Shown here: positions 1-8,788 of the stretch, piece by piece
Layout of the letters: the number at the start of each line of letters is the position of its first letter
Numbering within the stretch: position 1 is the first letter of the stretch
From: Brachybacterium sp. FME24
Lineage (GTDB): Bacteria; Actinomycetota; Actinomycetes; Actinomycetales; Dermabacteraceae
Reading direction: 5' to 3'
NCBI RefSeq assembly: GCF_014897705.1
Contig: NZ_JABUXV010000020.1
Location: forward strand, 1 to 64,000
Length of the DNA stretch: 64,000 nucleotides
Notes under the pieces: generated by a model
What the model was told of the DNA's origin: nothing
What the model saw: only the letters and a program-made list of their open reading frames with translations
Database searches by the model: none
Translations under genes and position numbers: made by a program

Positions 1-15
1 CAGGACCGCCCTCCT

Positions 16-68
16 GTTGCGACCAACGGCACGTCGTGCGTCGGTGAAACCCTGCGCATGGTCACAAC
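16..68. repeat. Partial copy of the GTTGCGACC hairpin element
   Basis: Positions 16-32 (GTTGCGACCAACGGCAC) are identical over 17 bases to the left arm of the long hairpin at 48440-48492. A degenerate right arm (GGTCACAAC, 60-68, one mismatch) lies downstream, so this looks like a decayed or partial copy. It sits 3' of era. The rest of 1-204 shows no convincing gene. It contains a 15-bp direct repeat (TCGACGGGCGGGACC at 111-125 and TCGACGGGAGGGACC at 126-140). Confidence 0.5.
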
Positions 69-204
69 CGCTCGGCGCGAACCGTCGACGGCGTCCCGAT
101 GCGTGCGAGTTCGACGGGCGGGACCTCGACGGGAGGGACCTCGCTGCGTGCGGCCTCGTTGTGCGCGTCCGGAATCGACCGTCAGCGAGGCGGATCCGGG
201 CGCG

Positions 205-1218
205 TCAGAAGCCGAGCCGGCCCAGCTGCTTGGGATCGCGCTGCCATTCCTTGGCGACCTTGACCCGCAGATCCAGATGCACCTTGCGGCCGATCAGCTG
301 GTTGATCTCCGCCCGGGCCTGGGTGCCGACCTCCTTGAGGCGGGAGCCGCCCTTTCCGATGATGATGCCCTTCTGGCTGTCGCGCTCGACGAACAGAGTC
401 GCCCGGACCACGAGGCGCCCTTCCCCGGGAGCCATCTCGGTGAAGGGGTCGCCCTCGGGATCGGTCTCCACGACCTCCTCGACGACCACGGCGATCGAAT
501 GGGGCAGCTCCTCGCGCACACCCTCCAGGGCGGCCTCCCGGATGAGCTCGGAGATGCGGTCGTCGCGGGACTCCTCTGTGAGCTGCTCGTCGGGGTACAG
601 CTGCGGACCCTCGGGCAGCTGCTTCGCGATGACCTCGAGCAGCACGTCGATCTGCTCGCCCTTGACGGCGGAGATCGGGACGATCTCGTCGAACTCCATC
701 AGCTGGTCCACGCTCATGAGGTGCTCCGCCAGGCGGTCGCGACCGACGAGGTCCGTCTTGGTGACGATCGCGATCACCCGCGGGCCGCGACGACCGGTGC
801 GCATCTCGACGAGGTCCTGGGCGATGAAGCGGTCACCGGGGCCGATCTTCTGATCCGCGGGCAGGCAGAGCCCGACCACGTCGACCTCGCTGAGGGTGTC
901 GCGCACCAAGTCGTTCAGACGCTCCCCGAGCAGCGTCCGGGGGCGGTGCACGCCGGGGGTGTCGACCAGGATGATCTGTGCATCCTCGCCCGTCACGATG
1001 CCGCGGATCGCGCGGCGGGTGGTCTGCGGCTTGCTGGAGGTGATCGCGACCTTCTCCCCCACCAGCGCATTGGTCAGCGTCGACTTGCCGACGTTGGGCC
1101 GGCCCACGAGAGCGACGAAGCCGGCGCGGTGCGCAGGGCCCTCGACAGGCTCAGCGGTGGGGTCGGCGTCGACCGTGGGGTCGCTCCCGACAGTGGTGGG
1201 GTCGAGGTCATCGGTCAT
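205..1218 (-). CDS. era: GTPase Era
   Basis: Ribosome-assembly GTPase that binds the 3' end of 16S rRNA. The G1 loop GRPNVGKST (near residue 40), switch II DTPGVH and G4 TKTD are visible, followed by a C-terminal KH domain (GKGGSRLKEVG, then a basic segment). The length of 337 aa exceeds the usual ~300 because of an acidic, Thr/Asp-rich N-terminal tail of about 30 residues, which is common in actinobacteria. The gene is the last of a tight minus-strand series (phoH-like, ybeY, CBS protein, era). Its start overlaps the stop of the CBS-domain gene by 11 bp, so translational coupling is likely. Identity is secure; only the exact start within the acidic tail is open. Confidence 0.96.
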   Translation of the reverse strand: MTDDLDPTTVGSDPTVDADPTAEPVEGPAHRAGFVALVGRPNVGKSTLTNALVGEKVAITSSKPQTTRRAIRGIVTGEDAQIILVDTPGVHRPRTLLGERLNDLVRDTLSEVDVVGLCLPADQKIGPGDRFIAQDLVEMRTGRRGPRVIAIVTKTDLVGRDRLAEHLMSVDQLMEFDEIVPISAVKGEQIDVLLEVIAKQLPEGPQLYPDEQLTEESRDDRISELIREAALEGVREELPHSIAVVVEEVVETDPEGDPFTEMAPGEGRLVVRATLFVERDSQKGIIIGKGGSRLKEVGTQARAEINQLIGRKVHLDLRVKVAKEWQRDPKQLGRLGF

Positions 1219-2548
1219 CGTTGTTCTCCTGGTCAGCGGGGTCCGTGTCGGGACGGGCGTCCAGCGCCCGCGAGACGATCACGGTGGACAGTCGTCGGCG
1301 GCGTCCTGAGGTCTTCTCGGCCTGAAGGGCGAGCCCGTACGCCTCGGCACGGGACCCGGCGATCGGCACTCGGCCGGTCACCTTGCCCAGCAGCCCGCCG
1401 ACGCTGTCGATGTCATCGTCGTCGATCTCGAGGTCGAACAGGTCACCGACCTCCGTCAGACCGGCGCGGGCGGGCACTCGATAGCTGCCGTCGCCGAGAT
1501 CCTCGATCTCGGGTTCGGCGGGGTCGTGCTCATCGGCGATCTCGCCCACGATCTCCTCGAGGATGTCCTCGATCGTGACGATGCCGGAGACGCCGCCGTA
1601 CTCGTCGACGACCACGGTGATGTGCACGTGACTGGTCTGCATCTGGCGCAGCACCTCGTCGGCCGTCACGAACTCGGGCGCGAAGCGGGCGGCGCGCATG
1701 ATCTCGCTGACGGGACGTTCCGGGCGGGGATCCCACGGCGAGTGGATCGCCTTCATGACGTCCTTGGCATAGAGCATGCCGCGCAGGTCGTCGACGCTCT
1801 CGCCGATCACCGGCACTCGCGAGAAGCCGGAGCGGACGAACAGGCGCATGGCCTTCTTCGCGGACGTCTCGACGTCCAGCGCCACCATGTCCGTGCGCGG
1901 AACCATCAGCTCACGCACCATGGTCTCGCGCAGCTCGAACACGCCCTGGATCATGTCCCGCTCGCCGTCCTCGACGTGCTCGTCCTCCAGAGCGCGGTCG
2001 ACGTTCTGGCGGGCCTTCTCCGCGCCGTCGACGGCGCTGTCCTGGGCGCGCGGGCGAGCGGCAAGGTTGACACCGACGCTGGTCAGTGCGCTCGCGGGCA
2101 GCCAGAGGAGCCCGCGGACGGCGAGCACCAGCCCGCGGGTCGAGATCAGCACCGACTCGGGACGACTGCGACCGATGGTGCGTGGAGAGATCGCGAGGAC
2201 CACCAGCAGCAGTACGCCGGAGACCACGATGGTCACCAGGGTCGGAAGCGCCCAGACGTCCCGGCCGCTGAGATGGTCGAACGCCACGAAGGCGAGTCCG
2301 GCGACGGAGGCGACCATCACCGCTTCGCAGAGCACGCGGCCCAGGGAGACGGAGGCGAGGGTGCGCGGCGCGTCACCGTGCTGGGAGAGCACGCGGGTGC
2401 GTACTGCCTCGGGCCGGTGCGCGAGCGTCTTCTCCAGCGCGCTGCGGGAGACGGCGAGGTACGCAGCGTCGACGGCGGTGAGCACGGCCGCGACCACCAG
2501 CGAGGCCAGGCCCACCGGGAGCAGCACGAGCAGCGCGGTGCTCAGCAT
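1208..2548 (-). CDS. CNNM/HlyC-CorC family CBS-domain membrane protein
   Basis: A 446-aa protein with hydrophobic segments in the first ~150 residues (a CNNM/DUF21-type membrane region). A pair of CBS domains follows (about 200-330, including the stretch ending [14 protein letters not shown]), then a C-terminal CorC/HlyC transporter-associated domain. The family is implicated in Mg2+/Co2+ efflux or homeostasis; the true substrate here is unknown. It lies between ybeY (46-bp gap) and era (11-bp overlap), the conserved bacterial order ybeY-CBS protein-era. That placement suggests co-transcription with ribosome-maturation genes. Confidence 0.9.
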   Translation of the reverse strand: MLSTALLVLLPVGLASLVVAAVLTAVDAAYLAVSRSALEKTLAHRPEAVRTRVLSQHGDAPRTLASVSLGRVLCEAVMVASVAGLAFVAFDHLSGRDVWALPTLVTIVVSGVLLLVVLAISPRTIGRSRPESVLISTRGLVLAVRGLLWLPASALTSVGVNLAARPRAQDSAVDGAEKARQNVDRALEDEHVEDGERDMIQGVFELRETMVRELMVPRTDMVALDVETSAKKAMRLFVRSGFSRVPVIGESVDDLRGMLYAKDVMKAIHSPWDPRPERPVSEIMRAARFAPEFVTADEVLRQMQTSHVHITVVVDEYGGVSGIVTIEDILEEIVGEIADEHDPAEPEIEDLGDGSYRVPARAGLTEVGDLFDLEIDDDDIDSVGGLLGKVTGRVPIAGSRAEAYGLALQAEKTSGRRRRLSTVIVSRALDARPDTDPADQENNDDR

Positions 2549-2594
2549 GCTCGACAGCTTCCGGGGTGCGCGGCGGCGGTCATGCGCGTCGCGT

Positions 2595-3056
2595 TCAGCT
2601 CTTGCCCCGCGAGGCGAGGAACGTCAGCAGGAGCTTGCGCTGGAGGTCGAACATGATCTTGCGCTCGTCCTCCTCCATGTGGTCGTAGCCCAGGAGGTGG
2701 AGGATCGAGTGGCAGGTCAGCAGGAGCATCTCCTCGACGGCGCTGTGACCGGCCTCGCTCGCCTGCTTGGCCGCGACGCTGGGGCACAGTACGACGTCCC
2801 CGAGCAGCCCTTCCGGAGCAGGATGCTCGGGCGTGCCGGGGGTCAGCTCGTCCATCGGGAAGCTCATGACGTCCGTGGGACCGGGCAGATCGAGCCACTG
2901 CACGTGGAGCTTCTCCATCGCCTCCTCGTCGACGAACAGGATCGACATCTCGGTGGCGGGATTCAGGTGCATGGCGTCGAAGACGAAGCGGGCGAGGTCG
3001 ACGAACTCGGTCTCGTCGACGACGGCGGTGGTCTCGTTGCGGATCTCGATGGTCAT
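2595..3056 (-). CDS. ybeY: Endoribonuclease YbeY (rRNA maturation)
   Basis: Metal-dependent RNase involved in 16S rRNA 3'-end maturation and ribosome quality control. The zinc signature H-x3-H-x4-GYDH is intact near residues 115-126 (CHSILHLLGYDH). The length of 153 aa is typical. The stop of the upstream phoH-like gene is only 3 bp before its start, and the CBS-domain gene follows after 46 bp. This is a standard phoH-ybeY-CBS-era cluster. Confidence 0.96.
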   Translation of the reverse strand: MTIEIRNETTAVVDETEFVDLARFVFDAMHLNPATEMSILFVDEEAMEKLHVQWLDLPGPTDVMSFPMDELTPGTPEHPAPEGLLGDVVLCPSVAAKQASEAGHSAVEEMLLLTCHSILHLLGYDHMEEDERKIMFDLQRKLLLTFLASRGKS

Positions 3057-3059
3057 GGT

Positions 3060-4106
3060 TCAGGTCCCCTGGTTGGCGCGGTGGCGGGCGTCGCGGCTGC
3101 CGCCGGGGCGGATCTCCCAGCGACCGTAGGCCTCGACGATGTCGCTGACCAGGGAGTGGCGTACGACGTCGCGGGACGAGAGCCGACGGAACGAGATGTC
3201 GTCGATGCCGCCGAGGACCTGTTCGACGACCTTCAGGCCGCTCTTCTGGGAGCCGGGCAGGTCGACCTGGGTGACGTCACCGGTGACCACCATGGTGGAG
3301 TTGAATCCGAGTCGGGTCAGGAACATCTTCATCTGTTCCGGCGTGGTGTTCTGCGCCTCGTCGAGGATGATGAAGGCATCGTTCAGGGTGCGCCCGCGCA
3401 TATAGGCCAGGGGTGCGACCTCGATGGTCCCGGCGCTCATCAGTCGCGGGATCGACTCCGGGTCGAGCATGTCGTGCAGGGCGTCGTACAGGGGGCGCAG
3501 GTACGGATCGATCTTCTCGTTCAGCGTGCCCGGCAGGAAGCCCAGCCGCTCCCCCGCCTCCACGGCGGGACGGGTGAGGATGATCCGGTTGACCTGCTTG
3601 CTCAGCAGCTGCTGGACCGCCATGGCCACAGCCAGGTACGTCTTGCCGGTGCCGGCCGGGCCGATGCCGAAGGTGATGGTCGAGGACTCGATCGCCTCGA
3701 TGTACGACTGCTGCCCGAGGGTCTTGGGGCGGATGCTGCGCCCGCGCGAGGACAGCACGGTGCGCGAGAGCACCTGCTCGAGCTTCTCGCCCGAGGCGCG
3801 GCCGTCGCCGTACAGGTTCGCGACGCGCTGGACTGCTTCCGTGGTGACGGCCTGGCCGTTCCCGGCGAGCTCGATGAGACTGCGCATGATGTGCTCGCTG
3901 CGGCGCAGGGCGTCCTCGGTGCCGCGCAGGGTGACCTGGTGGCCCCGCACGTGAACGTCCGTATCGGGGACCGCGTCCTCGAGGGCGGCCAATGCCTGGT
4001 CGTTCTCCCCGAGCACCTGGAAGGGGCTCAGGTGATCTGGGATCGCGAGCGTGCGTTCACGCGCCTCCGGGGCGCGGCCGGGCGTCGGGGTGAGGGCATC
4101 AGTCAA
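3060..4106 (-). CDS. PhoH-family ATPase (PhoH-like protein)
   Basis: Cytoplasmic P-loop protein of the PhoH family, usually encoded next to ybeY and thought to act in RNA metabolism. A KH-like N-terminal part precedes the Walker A GPAGTGKT (about residue 147) and the Walker B region ending IILDEAQN; a sensor segment follows (MVVTGDVTQVDLPGSQKSGL). The length of 348 aa is normal. The assigned start is a TTG with only a weak GACGGA ribosome-binding motif, so the start is less certain than the identity. It starts 6 bp after the HIT gene and ends 3 bp before ybeY. Confidence 0.93.
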   Translation of the reverse strand: MTDALTPTPGRAPEARERTLAIPDHLSPFQVLGENDQALAALEDAVPDTDVHVRGHQVTLRGTEDALRRSEHIMRSLIELAGNGQAVTTEAVQRVANLYGDGRASGEKLEQVLSRTVLSSRGRSIRPKTLGQQSYIEAIESSTITFGIGPAGTGKTYLAVAMAVQQLLSKQVNRIILTRPAVEAGERLGFLPGTLNEKIDPYLRPLYDALHDMLDPESIPRLMSAGTIEVAPLAYMRGRTLNDAFIILDEAQNTTPEQMKMFLTRLGFNSTMVVTGDVTQVDLPGSQKSGLKVVEQVLGGIDDISFRRLSSRDVVRHSLVSDIVEAYGRWEIRPGGSRDARHRANQGT

Positions 4107-4112
4107 GATCCG

Positions 4113-4475
4113 TCACATCTCTCCTTCTGCGAGCGTCCCGCCCGCCAGGACGTGCGCATGCACGTGGAATACGGACTGTCCGGCGGTCGCGCCGGTGTTG
4201 AAGATCAATCGGAAGTCACCGTCGGCGAGGTCGGAGGCGATCCGTGCGGCGACCGACGTGAGATGCGCGAGCAGTTCGGGCTGCTCGGCGAGCTCACGGA
4301 CATCGCGGCGATGCTCCCTCGGGACGACGAGCACGTGGACCGGCGCCTTCGGGTTCTGATCCCGGAACGCGATCACCTGATCGTCCTCATGGACGCGATC
4401 GGCAGGGATCTCTCCCGCGACGATCGTGCAGAAGACGCAGTCCGGGGCGCGATGGTCGTTGACGGTGTTTCCCAT
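4113..4475 (-). CDS. HIT-family nucleotide hydrolase (HinT-like)
   Basis: Histidine-triad protein of 120 aa that probably hydrolyses nucleoside phosphoramidates or AMP conjugates. The catalytic HxHxH motif is intact near the C-terminus (SVFHVHAHVLAGG), and the N-terminal zinc-type CVFCTIVAGEIPA segment is present. It heads the phoH-ybeY-CBS-era series and is divergent from the FMN reductase gene. A -10 box sits 7 bp upstream of the ATG, so the mRNA is probably leaderless. Confidence 0.94.
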   Translation of the reverse strand: MGNTVNDHRAPDCVFCTIVAGEIPADRVHEDDQVIAFRDQNPKAPVHVLVVPREHRRDVRELAEQPELLAHLTSVAARIASDLADGDFRLIFNTGATAGQSVFHVHAHVLAGGTLAEGEM

Positions 4476-4482
4476 TCTTCGA

Positions 4483-4488
4483 AGTCTA
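4483..4488 (-). promoter_or_regulatory. -10 element for a leaderless HIT gene
   Basis: On the minus strand TAGACT is followed by seven bases and then the ATG at 4475, which puts the predicted transcription start on or next to the start codon. There is no Shine-Dalgarno sequence. The -35 region is weak. The 77-bp space to the divergent reductase gene must hold both promoters. Confidence 0.5.
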
Positions 4489-4552
4489 CGGGAGCGACTC
4501 TCCGCACAGCCGACTTGGGTTCACCGACTCCCTATGAGAAAGTTCAATCATC

Positions 4553-5095
4553 ATGACGAAGCTTGGAATCCTCATCAGCAGTGCCCGCCCGAACCGTGTC
4601 GGGGAGAAGGTGGCCCGCTGGGTCGCCGACGCCGCGTCCGACCAGTTCGAGATCGACCTGATCGACCTGCGCGAGATCGCGCTGCCGTCCTTCGACGAAC
4701 CGGAGAGCCCGAAGTCCGGCGCCGACAAGACCACCGACCACGGCCGCACCTGGGGCGAGCGGATCGGCGCGCTCGATGCCGTGGTGATCCTCACTCCGCA
4801 GTACAACGGCTCCTACCCCGGTGCCCTCAAGAACGCGATCGACTTCCTGTACGCCGAGTGGCGCGGCCTGCCCACTGCCCTGATCGGCTACGGCTGGGGC
4901 GCGGCCAGCGAGGTGCTGCCGCAGCTGGAGGCGCTGATGGTCCGGCTGGATGCCGACGTGATCGCCGGTATCGGCCTCGGTTTCCGCGAGGACCTCTCCG
5001 TCGAGGGCGAACTGTTCGTCACGCAGGAGAAGTCCGCCGCTCTGCGTGACGCGCTCGTCGCGATCGAGCAGAAGGTGCTCACTCCCGTCGCCTGA
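4553..5095 (+). CDS. NADPH-dependent FMN reductase family protein
   Basis: A 180-aa flavodoxin-fold reductase. The N-terminal phosphate-binding segment ILISSARPNRVGEKVA and the GSYPGALKNAIDFL stretch are typical of NAD(P)H-dependent FMN or quinone reductases. It probably transfers electrons from NAD(P)H to FMN, quinones or azo-type substrates; the natural acceptor cannot be told. It is a single plus-strand gene, divergent from the HIT gene and closed by a strong hairpin 20 bp after its stop. Confidence 0.88.
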   Translation: MTKLGILISSARPNRVGEKVARWVADAASDQFEIDLIDLREIALPSFDEPESPKSGADKTTDHGRTWGERIGALDAVVILTPQYNGSYPGALKNAIDFLYAEWRGLPTALIGYGWGAASEVLPQLEALMVRLDADVIAGIGLGFREDLSVEGELFVTQEKSAALRDALVAIEQKVLTPVA

Positions 5096-5115
5096 GGTGC
5101 CCCCCACCCCGAGGG

Positions 5116-5143
5116 GCCCCGTCGGAGTACTCCCCGGCGGGGC
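5116..5143 (+). terminator. Hairpin terminator between convergent genes
   Basis: The 10-bp stem GCCCCGTCGG / CCGGCGGGGC (one G-T pair) has an 8-nt loop and is followed by CTCTTCC. It lies between the reductase gene and the convergent ABC permease gene, so it may act in both directions. It is GC-rich without a long T-tract, as is usual in actinobacteria. Confidence 0.65.
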
Positions 5144-5163
5144 TCTTCCGATGCCCGCAGCGG

Positions 5164-6021
5164 TCAGTGCCCGGGGCTCGCGTAGTAGCGCGAGAGATAC
5201 CGGAACCCGGCCACGCCGAGCACCAGGATCAGCGGCCCGGCCAACGGCGAGACCTGCGCGAGCCACAGGGGGACGACCAGCTCGTCGGTATGGCCGAGCA
5301 CGATCGTGGCGGGCAGGTAGGCCATGAACGCCAGCGGCAGCAGGAAGGTCAGCAGCCATGCCCCGACGGTGCCGAATATCGTCATCGGATAGGCGCCGAA
5401 GTCGGTGAGCACGCGGTCGATGGTGTCCTTCACCCGCGTGGTCGGGCCCATCCGGAAGTCCAGCCCGGAGATGCCGATCTGCAACCCGGCCTCGACCAGA
5501 CCGCCGCCGATCGCCGCCGCTGCCACGTACAGCACCGTCCACGGCGACCACGCGACCTCCACGCCCGATCCGGCGACGCCGAGGATGGTCACCCCGAGCA
5601 CCAGATCGCCGATCGTGCCGGGGTTGAAGTAGCGGGTCAGCAGCTGCATCAGCGGTGAGGCCGGGCGCAGCAGGTAGCGGTCCCAGTCCCCGTCGCGCAC
5701 CACGTTCGCGCTCGAGCGGTGCTGACCGAAGTTGATCGTGCAGACGCCGTGCGCGGTCAGGCGCAGCCCGTAGAGGAAGGCGACCTCTGCCACGCCCCAG
5801 CCGGCGATGGTGCCGAAGGCGCCCAGCAGAACCCCGATGAAGGCGAGTTGGGTGCCCTGGAGCGCGGCGCTGCCCAGGAACGTGAGGATCAGATTCACGC
5901 GGTGCACGCGCATGCTGCGCCAGGTCGCACCGAGCAGGATCACGTAGGTGCGCCAGGGCGGGATCGGTCGGGCCAGGGAGCCGCCGGCGTTCTCCGGGAT
6001 ACGGGCAGGTGTCTCAACCAC
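5164..6021 (-). CDS. ABC-2 type permease, second subunit (DUF990-like)
   Basis: A 285-aa integral membrane protein with about six hydrophobic segments. The RDGDWDRYLLRPASPLMQLL loop is characteristic of permeases that pair with a sister permease and a DrrA-like ATPase. It is the third gene of an exporter operon and its GTG start overlaps the stop of the preceding permease gene by 8 bp. The substrate is unknown; family members export lipids, antibiotics or other amphiphiles. Confidence 0.85.
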   Translation of the reverse strand: MVETPARIPENAGGSLARPIPPWRTYVILLGATWRSMRVHRVNLILTFLGSAALQGTQLAFIGVLLGAFGTIAGWGVAEVAFLYGLRLTAHGVCTINFGQHRSSANVVRDGDWDRYLLRPASPLMQLLTRYFNPGTIGDLVLGVTILGVAGSGVEVAWSPWTVLYVAAAAIGGGLVEAGLQIGISGLDFRMGPTTRVKDTIDRVLTDFGAYPMTIFGTVGAWLLTFLLPLAFMAYLPATIVLGHTDELVVPLWLAQVSPLAGPLILVLGVAGFRYLSRYYASPGH

Positions 6022-6841
6022 CGAAGATCACCAGCCTGCGGATGGCGCGTCTCCACACCAGGGTGGCCAGGGCGATCAGCACGAGGATCCAGACCGCCTG
6101 CAGGCCGATCGCACCGACCGTGTGCCATCCGGGATCCCGGTCGACGTAGATCGACAGGGGCACGAAGATCTGTGCGGAGAACGGCAGCAGGGTCAGGATG
6201 CCGGTGAGCCAGTCCGGCATGAACCACAGCGGGATCAGTGCTCCCGAGGAGAACTGGGCGAGCATCCGGTAGATGAGGAACGCCCCTCCGACCTCGAGAG
6301 TCCAGAAGCCGACCAGGCCCACGGTGAAGTTCACGATCAGCGCGATGGTGAAGCCCAGGATCAGCGACACCAGGCAGGCGAGACCGGAGAGCCACGAACC
6401 GGGCAGGGCGATCGCCCCGAGCGCGAGGCCGATCACGAGGGCGGCGGCCGCTGCGGGAAGCTGGCCGATCGTGCCGCCCACCTGTCGTGCCAGCGCGACC
6501 GGCACCGCCGAGATCGGCCGCATCACGTCGAAGGCGATCGCCCCGGTGCGCAGCCGGCCCAGCAGCGAGTCGAAGATGAATGGCTGGAACAGGGTGGTGG
6601 TGAGCACTCCGAGCACCGCGTAGGTGACGGCGTCGACCTGGGCGACCCCGGCGACGTCGGTCCGATCGCCGTAGACCGCGGTCCACACCAGGTGCACGAG
6701 GATCACCTGGAGCACGCACCCGACGATCCCGGTCCAGGTGGAGGCTCGGAAGGCGAACTGGGCGCGCGCAGCGTGGCCGATCGAGGCCCGGATGCCGTCG
6801 CGGACCTGACGTGCGGGCAGGCGGCCGGCAGCGAGGCTCAC
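6014..6841 (-). CDS. ABC-2 type permease, first subunit
   Basis: A 275-aa membrane protein with six predicted spans (for example PAAAAALVIGLALGAIALPG and the VSLILGFTIALIVNF region). The start chosen is the GTG at 6841, because the sequence GTGA there overlaps the TGA stop of the ATPase gene, the usual coupling in this operon. An upstream extension of this frame exists but would lie entirely inside the ATPase gene and carries no membrane or family features. It forms a heteromeric exporter with the following permease. Confidence 0.85.
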   Translation of the reverse strand: MSLAAGRLPARQVRDGIRASIGHAARAQFAFRASTWTGIVGCVLQVILVHLVWTAVYGDRTDVAGVAQVDAVTYAVLGVLTTTLFQPFIFDSLLGRLRTGAIAFDVMRPISAVPVALARQVGGTIGQLPAAAAALVIGLALGAIALPGSWLSGLACLVSLILGFTIALIVNFTVGLVGFWTLEVGGAFLIYRMLAQFSSGALIPLWFMPDWLTGILTLLPFSAQIFVPLSIYVDRDPGWHTVGAIGLQAVWILVLIALATLVWRRAIRRLVIFGG

Positions 6842-7833
6842 GGTGCGATGCCCCGATCGGTGTAGATCCGATGGATCACGTCCTCCACGTTGGGCTCGCG
6901 GGAGGACAGATCGGTGATCTCCAGGGCTCCTGTGAGCCGTCCGATCGCTGCCGGGGCCGGCAGCTGCTCGGGGTCGAAGCGGAAGGTGCCGCGCAGCTCG
7001 TCTCCCACCGGGAGGAGTCGGGTCAGTGTCAGCCCGGGAATATCGGTATCCTCGGGAAGGTCCACGGCGCTCACGACGATCTCGCGGAATGGGGCGTACC
7101 GGGAGCGGAGGCTCTCGAGGCCACCGTCGTACAGGATGCGCCCCTCGTCGATGATGACCACCCGGCGTGCGAGCTGCTCGACGTCGGAGATGTCGTGCGT
7201 GGTCAGCAGCACCGTGGTGCCCGCAGTGCGGTTCTGCTCGGCGATGAAGTCCCGGATCCGTGCCTTCGCGACCACGTCCAGGCCGACGGTCGGTTCGTCG
7301 AGGTACAGCACCGGCGGCCGATAGAGCATCGCCGCGACGATGTCCCCGCGCATGCGTTGACCCAGCGACAGCGAACGCACCGCCGTGTCCAGGAAGGGAC
7401 CCATGTCCAGCAGGTCCACGAAACCGTCGAGCGAGCGCCGGTAGTCGACCGGATCCAGGCCGTAGAGCTTCGCGATCAGGTCGAAGGACTCCCGCAGCGG
7501 CAGATCCGTCCACAGCTGAGTGCGCTGGCCGAAGACCGCGCCGATGTTGCGGGCGTTGGTGCGACGATCCTTCCACGGCACGATGCCCTCGACCTCGATG
7601 TGCCCGGAGGTGGGCACGAGGATGCCGGTGAGCATCTTGATGGTGGTGGACTTGCCGGCGCCGTTGGGGCCCAGATAGCCCACGATCTCGCCGTCGTCGA
7701 TCCGCAGCGAGATGTCGTCGACGGCGCGGGAGGTGATCGTCTCGGCGCTGAAGAAGGATCGCAGCCCGGCGAAGCGGCCCTCGGCGCGCTTCGGACGACG
7801 GAACTCCTTGACCAGGTTCTCGGCGAGGATCAT
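6838..7833 (-). CDS. ABC transporter ATPase (DrrA/YbhF-like exporter)
   Basis: A 331-aa nucleotide-binding subunit. Walker A GPNGAGKST lies near residue 55, the Q-loop segment at FGQRTQLW, the signature SLSLGQRMRGD, Walker B VLYLDEPTVGLD and the H-loop TTHD. The C-terminal ~90 residues form the extension seen in drug/lipid export ATPases. The upstream linker (SAETITSRAVDDISLRI) matches ATPases paired with DUF990 permeases. The gene starts ATGATC, and its ATGA overlaps the stop of a short upstream ORF. It is the first large gene of the exporter operon. Confidence 0.9.
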   Translation of the reverse strand: MILAENLVKEFRRPKRAEGRFAGLRSFFSAETITSRAVDDISLRIDDGEIVGYLGPNGAGKSTTIKMLTGILVPTSGHIEVEGIVPWKDRRTNARNIGAVFGQRTQLWTDLPLRESFDLIAKLYGLDPVDYRRSLDGFVDLLDMGPFLDTAVRSLSLGQRMRGDIVAAMLYRPPVLYLDEPTVGLDVVAKARIRDFIAEQNRTAGTTVLLTTHDISDVEQLARRVVIIDEGRILYDGGLESLRSRYAPFREIVVSAVDLPEDTDIPGLTLTRLLPVGDELRGTFRFDPEQLPAPAAIGRLTGALEITDLSSREPNVEDVIHRIYTDRGIAP

Positions 7834-7895
7834 CGTCGCCTACCGCCGCTGCCCCGGGCTGCGACACGGGCGGGCAGCAGGGCGACGGAGCTCAT
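7830..7895 (-). CDS. Putative 21-codon upstream ORF coupled to the ABC ATPase
   Basis: A short frame opens with ATG at 7895 directly below a promoter, beginning MSSVALLPARVAARG and ending in an Arg-rich tail. Its TGA overlaps the ATPase start as ATGA. The predicted transcription start falls within a few bases of this ATG, so a ribosome could load on the 5' end without a Shine-Dalgarno site and then re-initiate on the ATPase. No family is recognisable. It could simply be a 5' leader without a coding role. Confidence 0.4.
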   Translation of the reverse strand: MSSVALLPARVAARGSGGRRR

Positions 7896-7903
7896 GGGGT
7901 CCG

Positions 7904-7932
7904 ACCTTACAAGCCGGCGTCCCTCTGGTCAG
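7904..7932 (-). promoter_or_regulatory. Promoter of the ABC exporter operon
   Basis: On the minus strand a -35 CTGACC (7927-7932), an exact 17-bp spacer and a -10 TAAGGT (7904-7909) precede the leader ORF by eight bases. Both boxes fit actinobacterial housekeeping-sigma consensus moderately well. Confidence 0.55.
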
Positions 7933-7972
7933 ACGTTTTACGCATGTGCGCTGTGAGACCCGTCCGCCCGGC

Positions 7973-8761
7973 TCAGCCCCAGCGGCCGAGGAGACTGCTG
8001 AGCACCGCGAGCGCGGCCGGGCCGGCGGTGGAGGAACGCAGCACTTCGGCGCCCAGCAGCACGGACCGGGCACCGGCTTCTCGCAGGGCGTCGAGCTCTG
8101 CGGGAGCGATGCCACCCTCGGGACCGACGATCACGATGATCTCCTCGACGCCGTTCTCGCTCGTGGCGCGCAGTTGACCGGCCAGAGCCATGAGGCCGAC
8201 GGACTCCTGCTCGTGCAGCACCAGCACGAGGGCGCCGTCGGCTGCGCGTCCGCGCACGTCGGCGAGAAGCGCCGCGGTGGTGACCGGTTCGGCGACTTCG
8301 GGGATCCCCGGCCGACGGCACTGCTTGACCGCTGCCCGCACGGTTCCGGTCCAGCGGGCGCGACCCTTGAGGAGCTTCTCCCCGCGCCAGACGGAGACCG
8401 AGCGCTGCGCTATCCACGGCACCACCCGGTCCACGCCGAGCTCGGTCGCGGATTCGATCGCCTGCTCGTCCCGCCCACCGGTCGCGAGCGCCTGGACCAG
8501 GATGAGCCGGGGCAGGCGCTGGACGGCGGCCGTCGGGGCAGCGAGCAAGCGCAGGTCCAGGGCCTCCTTGCGGGCGGCCACCACCTCGGTGAGAACCTGG
8601 CGGCCGGGCCCATCGGTGAGCAGGATCTGCTCCCCCACCCCGATGCGGGCGACCTTCGCGGCGTGCTTGCCCTCCTCCCCGTCCAGGGTCAGGACGTCCT
8701 CCTCGAGCGCCCCGGCGAGGGCGTCGTCGAGGATCAGGAAGCCGGGTGGGGTGGTGGGCAT
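7973..8761 (-). CDS. rsmE: 16S rRNA (uracil-1498-N3)-methyltransferase RsmE
   Basis: SPOUT-class methyltransferase of 262 aa that methylates N3 of U1498 in 16S rRNA. The C-terminal trefoil-knot motif is clear: VIVGPEGGIAPAELDAL, then LLGAEVLRSSTAG. The N-terminal PUA-like domain is also present. It lies just downstream of dnaJ (27-bp gap), a common actinobacterial arrangement hrcA-dnaJ-rsmE, so it is probably co-transcribed with the heat-shock genes. Confidence 0.95.
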   Translation of the reverse strand: MPTTPPGFLILDDALAGALEEDVLTLDGEEGKHAAKVARIGVGEQILLTDGPGRQVLTEVVAARKEALDLRLLAAPTAAVQRLPRLILVQALATGGRDEQAIESATELGVDRVVPWIAQRSVSVWRGEKLLKGRARWTGTVRAAVKQCRRPGIPEVAEPVTTAALLADVRGRAADGALVLVLHEQESVGLMALAGQLRATSENGVEEIIVIVGPEGGIAPAELDALREAGARSVLLGAEVLRSSTAGPAALAVLSSLLGRWG

Positions 8762-8788
8762 GTCAGGACCTGCGCCGTCGGAGCTGGA

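Noticed and set aside
1776-4556. Plus-strand frame of about 926 codons across the CBS, ybeY, phoH-like and HIT genes
   Set aside because: It is antisense to four well-identified genes and has no recognisable domain; a mirror of codon bias.
6842-7867. Upstream in-frame extension of the first ABC permease
   Set aside because: The extension lies inside the ATPase gene, is Arg/Pro-rich and non-hydrophobic; the GTGA overlap at 6841-6838 gives a natural start.
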